The notes below the pieces were generated by a model. That model worked only from the letters and a program-made list of their open reading frames with translations, was not told the origin of the DNA and made no database searches. The translations under genes and the position numbers were made by a program. A DNA stretch of 64,000 nt from Methylocystis sp. MJC1 (GTDB taxonomy: Bacteria; Pseudomonadota; Alphaproteobacteria; Rhizobiales; Beijerinckiaceae), in the NCBI RefSeq assembly GCF_026427715.1, contig NZ_CP107558.1, positions 3,859,489 to 3,923,488 on the forward strand. The letters run 5' to 3'. Positions 59,541 to 64,000 of this stretch are shown piece after piece (position 1 is the first letter of the stretch; every line of letters starts with the position of its first letter).

Positions 59541-59732
59541 GTGAGGGCTCCAGTGATGCGCCCCGCGGCGCGGTTGGGGGAAAGCCTATTACGCCGCGAA
59601 ATCGGCCGCCAGCCCGCAGGTCTTATTGGAAATCCCGATAGCAGCACGGAAATTGCTGGCTTCACGGCTATGGCGGACAGCAATATATGAAAGGATCAAG
59701 ACGGCGCGCGACCGTCCCCGAGGAAGCCTAAG

Positions 59733-60770
59733 ATGAACGCCCATGCCCATCGGCCCGCGATCGCGGTGCCCGCGCCCCTGATCGATCCATTCGGGCGCGC
59801 GGTTTCCTATGTGCGCGTCTCGGTGACCGATCGCTGCGATTTCCGCTGCGTCTATTGCATGGCGGAGCATATGACCTTCCTGCCTCGGAAGGATCTGCTC
59901 ACGCTGGAAGAGCTGGACCGCCTCTGCACGGCCTTCATTTCACGCGGCACGAAGAAGCTGCGCATCACCGGCGGCGAGCCGCTGGTGCGCCATGACCTGA
60001 TGAAGCTCTTCCGCGCGCTGTCGCGGCACCTCGTCTCCGGCAAGCTCGAAGAGCTCACGCTCACCACGAACGGTTCGCAGCTTGCCCGCTTTGCCTCGCA
60101 GCTTGTCGATTGCGGTGTCGAGCGCATCAATGTCTCGCTCGACACGCTGGATCCGGACCGCTTCCGGGCGCTGACCCGCACGGGCGATCATGCGCGGGTG
60201 CTGGCTGGGATCGACGCCGCGCTGAAGGCGGGGTTGAAGGTCAAGCTCAATGCCGTGGCGCTCAAGGGCGTGAATGAGGACGAATTCGTCCCCCTCGTCC
60301 GCTTCGCGCATGAGCGCGGCATGGACATGACCTTCATCGAGGTGATGCCGCTCGGCGAAATCGACGGGCCGGCGCGGGTCGATCAATATTTGCCGATGAC
60401 GCAGGTGCGGGACAGGCTCTCGGAAGCGCTCACCCTGACCGAGATCGACTATCGCACCGGCGGTCCGGCTCGCTATATGCGCGCCGAGGAGACCGGCGGG
60501 CGCGTCGGTTTCATTACGCCTCTCACCCATAATTTCTGCGAGAGCTGCAATCGCGTCCGCGTCACCTGCACCGGCACGCTCTACATGTGCCTCGGCCAGG
60601 AAGACGCCGCCGATCTGCGCGCGCCGCTGCGCGAGAATGGCGACGACGCGCTGCTTCACGCCGCCATCGAGGCCGCGATTTTGCGTAAGCCCAAGGGTCA
60701 TGACTTCGTCATCGACCGGGCGACCCAGATCCCGGCGGTCTCCCGCCATATGAGCACGACAGGCGGTTGA
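59733..60770 (+). CDS. moaA: GTP 3',8-cyclase MoaA
   Basis: Radical SAM enzyme, first step of molybdenum cofactor synthesis. 345 residues. SAM cluster CDFRCVYC at 33-40; second cluster [20 protein letters not shown] near 264-285; ends STTGG with the double-glycine tail required by MoaA. GAGGA precedes ATG. No other moa genes here. The dehydrogenase gene begins 4 bases after the stop. Confidence 0.97.
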   Translation: MNAHAHRPAIAVPAPLIDPFGRAVSYVRVSVTDRCDFRCVYCMAEHMTFLPRKDLLTLEELDRLCTAFISRGTKKLRITGGEPLVRHDLMKLFRALSRHLVSGKLEELTLTTNGSQLARFASQLVDCGVERINVSLDTLDPDRFRALTRTGDHARVLAGIDAALKAGLKVKLNAVALKGVNEDEFVPLVRFAHERGMDMTFIEVMPLGEIDGPARVDQYLPMTQVRDRLSEALTLTEIDYRTGGPARYMRAEETGGRVGFITPLTHNFCESCNRVRVTCTGTLYMCLGQEDAADLRAPLRENGDDALLHAAIEAAILRKPKGHDFVIDRATQIPAVSRHMSTTGG

Positions 60771-60774
60771 GAGA

Positions 60775-61653
60775 ATGTCCGTTTCCAAGAATGTCGCTTT
60801 TCTCGGCCTCGGCGTCATGGGTTTCCCCATGGCGGGGCATCTCGCCCGCAACGGCCACAAGGTCACAGTCTATAACCGCACGACGGCGAAGGCCGAGACA
60901 TTTGCGGCGCAGCAGCAAGGCGCAAAATGGGCCGCGACGCCGCGCCAGGCCGCCGCGGGCGCGGATTTGGTTTTCACTTGCGTCGGCAATGACGACGATC
61001 TGCGCTCGGTGACGCTCGGGCCGGATGGTGCCTTCGCGGGCATGACGGAAGGCGCCATTTTCGTCGATCATACGACCGCCTCGGCGCAAATCGCCCGCGA
61101 GCTTTACGCGGAAGCAAAGAGCCGCGGCCTCGGCGCCATCGACGCGCCGATCTCGGGCGGGCAGGCGGGGGCGGAGAATGGCGCGCTCACCGTCATGTGC
61201 GGCGCCGAGCCGGAGATTTTCGCGCGCGCCGAGCCGGTGATCGCTTCATACGCCCGCGCCTGCCGGCTGATGGGCCCGCCGGGCGCTGGCCAGCTCACCA
61301 AAATGGTGAACCAGATCACCATTGCGGGGCTGATCCAGAGCCTCTCCGAGGCGTTGCATTTCGCCAAAGCCTCGGGCCTCGACGCCGCCGCTGTGATGGA
61401 CCTTTTGAAGAATGGCGCGGCGCAATCCTGGCAGATGGAAAACCGCACCAAGACCATGCTCGCCGGCGAATTCGACCATGGTTTCGCCGTGGAATGGATG
61501 CGCAAGGACCTCGCCATCTGCCTGGCGGAAGCCCGCCGCAACGGCGCCAAGCTCCCGGTCGCGGCGCTGGTCGACCAGTTCTACGCCGAGGTCGAGGCGA
61601 TGGGCGGCAAGCGCTGGGATACGTCGAGCCTGTTCGCGCGGCTGGAGAAGTAA
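60775..61653 (+). CDS. NAD(P)-dependent beta-hydroxyacid dehydrogenase
   Basis: 292 residues of the 3-hydroxyisobutyrate/2-hydroxy-3-oxopropionate (tartronate semialdehyde) reductase family. FLGLGVMGFPMAGHLARNGH at 9-28 is the NADP-type Rossmann loop with NR in YNRTTAK; DAPISGGQAGAENG near 123 is the substrate motif; catalytic Lys in GAGQLTKMVNQ near 171. Close to moaA (4 bases), so probably co-transcribed. Substrate not determined. Confidence 0.9.
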   Translation: MSVSKNVAFLGLGVMGFPMAGHLARNGHKVTVYNRTTAKAETFAAQQQGAKWAATPRQAAAGADLVFTCVGNDDDLRSVTLGPDGAFAGMTEGAIFVDHTTASAQIARELYAEAKSRGLGAIDAPISGGQAGAENGALTVMCGAEPEIFARAEPVIASYARACRLMGPPGAGQLTKMVNQITIAGLIQSLSEALHFAKASGLDAAAVMDLLKNGAAQSWQMENRTKTMLAGEFDHGFAVEWMRKDLAICLAEARRNGAKLPVAALVDQFYAEVEAMGGKRWDTSSLFARLEK

Positions 61654-61690
61654 TAGCATTTCCGTTTGAACGGCGCGCCTTGGGGGCGCG

Positions 61691-61778
61691 CCCGTCATTG
61701 CGAGCGAAGCGAAGCAATCCAGCAGCCGAGCGGAGGCTCTGGATTGCTTCGTCGCCTTCGGCTCCTCGCAATGACGGG
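61691..61778. repeat. Palindromic repeat family B, copy 4
   Basis: 88 bp from CCCGTCATTGCGAGCGAAGC to CTCGCAATGACGGG, starting 37 bases after the dehydrogenase stop. The rest of the 350-bp interval to 62003 holds no gene; it includes a CCAAGGGCGTTCGGCCCTGG hairpin near 61944. Confidence 0.88.
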
Positions 61779-62002
61779 CCACCCTTGCCGTCATGCCATC
61801 CGTCATTCCTGGCCACAAAAACTGCGGCCAAGGTCGAGCATTGAGGCGCAAATATGGCAGCCTAGCGCACAGAACAACTTTTTCTGTGTCTTCAATGCAA
61901 CCATTTCTTTGGCTCGACGTTTCCCCCCAGCAAAAAAGGAACACCCAAGGGCGTTCGGCCCTGGGACAAGTCCTGTCGCAACGCTGTTCGGGAGGGGCCG
62001 TC

Positions 62003-62364
62003 ATGGCCGTCACGCGCGAAAGCCCGTTTGCAAGCCGCTCGTCGCGGATTGTACTTGGTGTCACGGTCGCCTTTGGGCTCTGCGCCGCCGTCGCCGCGGC
62101 CCCCACCGCGCCGACCCTGAAAGGACAATCCTCCTCCGCCGTGAAAGCCGCGGTGAGCCTCAATGACGACGGCCTGCGACCGCTCGCGCGTGGACCGGCG
62201 ATCAAGGTGGGACGCGCCTACTGCGACCGCTCGCGCGTGGACCGGCGATCAAGGTGGGACGCGCCTATGGCGCCGAGGACGAAGACTGCACGCTCGTTCT
62301 GAAACCAAGCACAGACGAGAAGGGTCGCGTTCGGTATATGCGCAGCGTGATCTGCGCCAACTGA
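62003..62364 (+). pseudogene. Small exported protein gene broken by tandem duplication
   Basis: Starts ATG at 62003 after GGGAGGGG: MAVTRESPFASRSSRIVLGV then a hydrophobic AFGLCAAVAAA, a probable signal peptide. The frame reads into LARGPAIKVGRAY, where an exact 47-bp tandem duplication shifts it, yielding CDRSRVDRRS and a stop at 62300-62302. Removing one unit restores GAEDEDCTLVLKPSTDEKGR and RYMRSVICAN, a 104-residue protein ending at 62364. I do not recognise the family. Either a recent pseudogene or an assembly artefact. Confidence 0.65.
62174..62267 (+). repeat. Exact 47-bp tandem duplication
   Basis: Units 62174-62220 and 62221-62267 are identical, each beginning CTGCGACCGCTCGCGCGTGG and ending GACGCGCCTA. 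47 is not a multiple of three, so the duplication frameshifts the surrounding gene. Confidence 0.95.
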
Positions 62365-62539
62365 CGCAGGGCGTTCCAACTCGCGTGGTCGAAGGCCGAC
62401 TGGGAGGCGATGGCGGCTCGCAACGAGCGCCTCGCCTTCTGTTTTTAGATAAGTGATTCGCCCCTCAGCGTTGACGCCCTCCGCGCCGCTCCCTACTGTG
62501 CCGCGCTTCCCACACACGCTCGATGGTTGCGCCCCGCAT

Positions 62540-64000
62540 ATGTCCGCTTCGCTCACCTTTTCGCCTGAACTTCTCGACGCCGCGCGCGTCTCTCCCGCCT
62601 GGCCTTTCGAGGAGGCGAAGAAGCTCGTCAAAAGGGTGCAGGACAGCGGCCAGACCTGCGCGCTGTTCGAGACCGGTTACGGCCCCTCGGGCCTGCCGCA
62701 TATCGGCACTTTCGGAGAAGTGGCCCGCACCAGCATGGTGCGCCGCGCTTTCGAGGTCCTGACCGAAGGCAAGATCGCCACGCGCCTTATCGCCTTCTCC
62801 GACGATATGGACGGGCTGCGCAAAGTCCCCGACAATATCCCCAAGAAGGAGCTGGTCGCGGCCCATCTCGGCAAGCCGCTGACGCAAGTGCCGGACCCCT
62901 TCGGCACGCATGACAGTTTCGGCGCGCACAACAACGCCCGGCTGCGCGCCTTTCTCGACGCTTTCGGCTTCGATTATGAATTCGCCTCCTCGACCGACTA
63001 TTACAAAGGCGGGCGCTTCGACGCGGCCTTGAAGCATATGCTCGCCCGCTACGATGCGGTCATGAAGATCATGCTGCCGAGCTTCCGCGAGGAGCGCGCG
63101 GCGACCTATTCGCCCTTCCTGCCGATCCACCCCAGGACCGGCGTCGTCATGCAGGTCGCGCTCACCGGCATGGACCCCGAGGCCGGCACGATCGACTGGG
63201 CCGATCCGGAAACGGGCGAAAAATTCACGTCCCCCGTCACCGGCGGCCATTGCAAGCTGCAATGGAAGCCCGACTGGGCCATGCGCTGGTATGCGCTCGG
63301 CGTCGATTACGAGATGGCCGGCAAGGATCTGATCGACTCGGTCAAGCTCTCGGGCCAGATCGCGCGCGCGCTCGGCGGCCGACCGCCGGAGGGCTTCAAT
63401 TATGAGCTCTTCCTCGACGAGAAGGGCCAGAAGATTTCCAAGTCCAAGGGCAATGGCCTGACGATCGAGGAATGGCTGACCTACGCCAGCCCCGAGAGCC
63501 TCGCGCAGTTCATGTTTCAAAAGCCGACGGCGGCGAAGCGTCTCTCTTTCGACGTCATTCCGCGCGCTGTGGACGATTATCTGAATTTCCTCGACGCCTA
63601 TCAGCGCCAGGATTGGAAGAACCGCCTCGGCAATCCCGTCTGGCACATACACGCCGGCAATCCGCCGCCGCCTGAGACGCTGGCGCATGAGGGCGAGGCC
63701 AAAGGCACAAGCGTCTCCTTCTCGATGCTGCTCAATCTCGCTGCCGTCGCCAACGCCGAGGACCCGGCGGTGCTGTGGGGCTTCCTGCGCCGCTATGCGC
63801 CTTCCGCCTCGCCGGAGAACCATCCGCATCTCGACAAGCTCGTGGGCTATGCGGTCGCTTATTTCCGCGATTTCGTGAAGCCAGCGAAGCAATACCGCGC
63901 GGCTGACGAGGTCGAGCGCGAGGTCTTGCAGAAGATCGACGCGGTGCTCGGCGCGCTGCCGCAAAGCGCGACGGCGGAAGACGTTCAGACGGCCCTCTAT
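62540..64000 (+). CDS. lysS: Class I lysyl-tRNA synthetase (partial, runs off the window)
   Basis: Charges tRNA-Lys using the archaeal-type class I fold also found in many alphaproteobacteria. 487 codons are visible, family length about 530-560. Starts [24 protein letters not shown]-equivalent [19 protein letters not shown] near residue 48 and KMSKS-equivalent [13 protein letters not shown] near 296. No stop within the window. No strong ribosome site before the ATG at 62540, though the frame before it lacks the family sequence. Confidence 0.95.
   Translation, partial: MSASLTFSPELLDAARVSPAWPFEEAKKLVKRVQDSGQTCALFETGYGPSGLPHIGTFGEVARTSMVRRAFEVLTEGKIATRLIAFSDDMDGLRKVPDNIPKKELVAAHLGKPLTQVPDPFGTHDSFGAHNNARLRAFLDAFGFDYEFASSTDYYKGGRFDAALKHMLARYDAVMKIMLPSFREERAATYSPFLPIHPRTGVVMQVALTGMDPEAGTIDWADPETGEKFTSPVTGGHCKLQWKPDWAMRWYALGVDYEMAGKDLIDSVKLSGQIARALGGRPPEGFNYELFLDEKGQKISKSKGNGLTIEEWLTYASPESLAQFMFQKPTAAKRLSFDVIPRAVDDYLNFLDAYQRQDWKNRLGNPVWHIHAGNPPPPETLAHEGEAKGTSVSFSMLLNLAAVANAEDPAVLWGFLRRYAPSASPENHPHLDKLVGYAVAYFRDFVKPAKQYRAADEVEREVLQKIDAVLGALPQSATAEDVQTALY

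Noticed and set aside
62465..63964. 499-codon minus-strand frame over the LysRS gene
   Set aside because: Shadow; the plus strand carries class I LysRS motifs in an open frame running to the window end.

Overview
The window is 64 kb of GC-rich bacterial chromosome with dense core genes. It suggests an alphaproteobacterium of the order Hyphomicrobiales (Rhizobiales). The reasons are C4-pathway 5-aminolevulinate synthase, the HemY-like/Mic60 pair, the maf-coaE-dnaQ-secB / hemE-hemJ-rho-mnmE-mnmG-rsmG-parA-parB neighbourhood, the acpP-fabF-mltG-yicC-gmk cluster and a class I lysyl-tRNA synthetase. No rRNA or tRNA was found, so genus is inference only; a Methylocystaceae/Beijerinckiaceae-type organism is possible.

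Layout. 1-6.7 kb: malic enzyme, a small membrane protein, a frameshifted gene remnant, ALA synthase and a secreted phosphoesterase. 6.7-14.9 kb: M20 peptidase, FxsA, Tim44/MltA/Smr operon, HemY-like and Mic60-like inner-membrane proteins, CoA-ester lyase. 14.9-24.1 kb: beta-carbonic anhydrase, HAD phosphatase, MaoC, RibF, SGNH esterase, IleRS, flippase. 24.1-28.4 kb: rhomboid protease, electron transfer flavoprotein, 3-hydroxybutyryl-CoA dehydrogenase, SecB. 28.6-40.6 kb: the probable chromosomal replication origin (about 31.3-31.74 kb, between maf and hemE) with its conserved flanks, two perfect 16-bp parS palindromes and parAB. 40.9-47.2 kb: OmpW, PurL, BolA/Grx4, PdxA, RsmA. 47.3-56.3 kb: DUF488, Gmk, YicC, MltG and the fatty-acid genes fabF-acpP-fabG and fabD, split by an outer-membrane barrel gene. 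56.4-64 kb: a predicted exported deaminase, acetyl-CoA synthetase, DUF971, MoaA, a beta-hydroxyacid dehydrogenase, a small exported-protein gene broken by a 47-bp tandem duplication, and LysRS running off the window end.

Genes work together as haem synthesis (hemA, hemE, hemJ), chromosome replication/segregation (origin, parS, parA, parB, dnaQ), type II fatty-acid synthesis, envelope building (mltA, mltG, Omp genes, flippase) and acyl-CoA/acetate metabolism (etfAB, hbd, acs, MaoC, CoA-ester lyase).

The most unusual material is not a new gene cluster but repeat biology. Palindromic element families sit just after stop codons, and one copy lies in frame inside rsmA. I saw no CRISPR array, prophage, insertion sequence or recognisable defence island. 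The strongest regulatory content is the origin with a perfect CtrA-type box and the parS sites.
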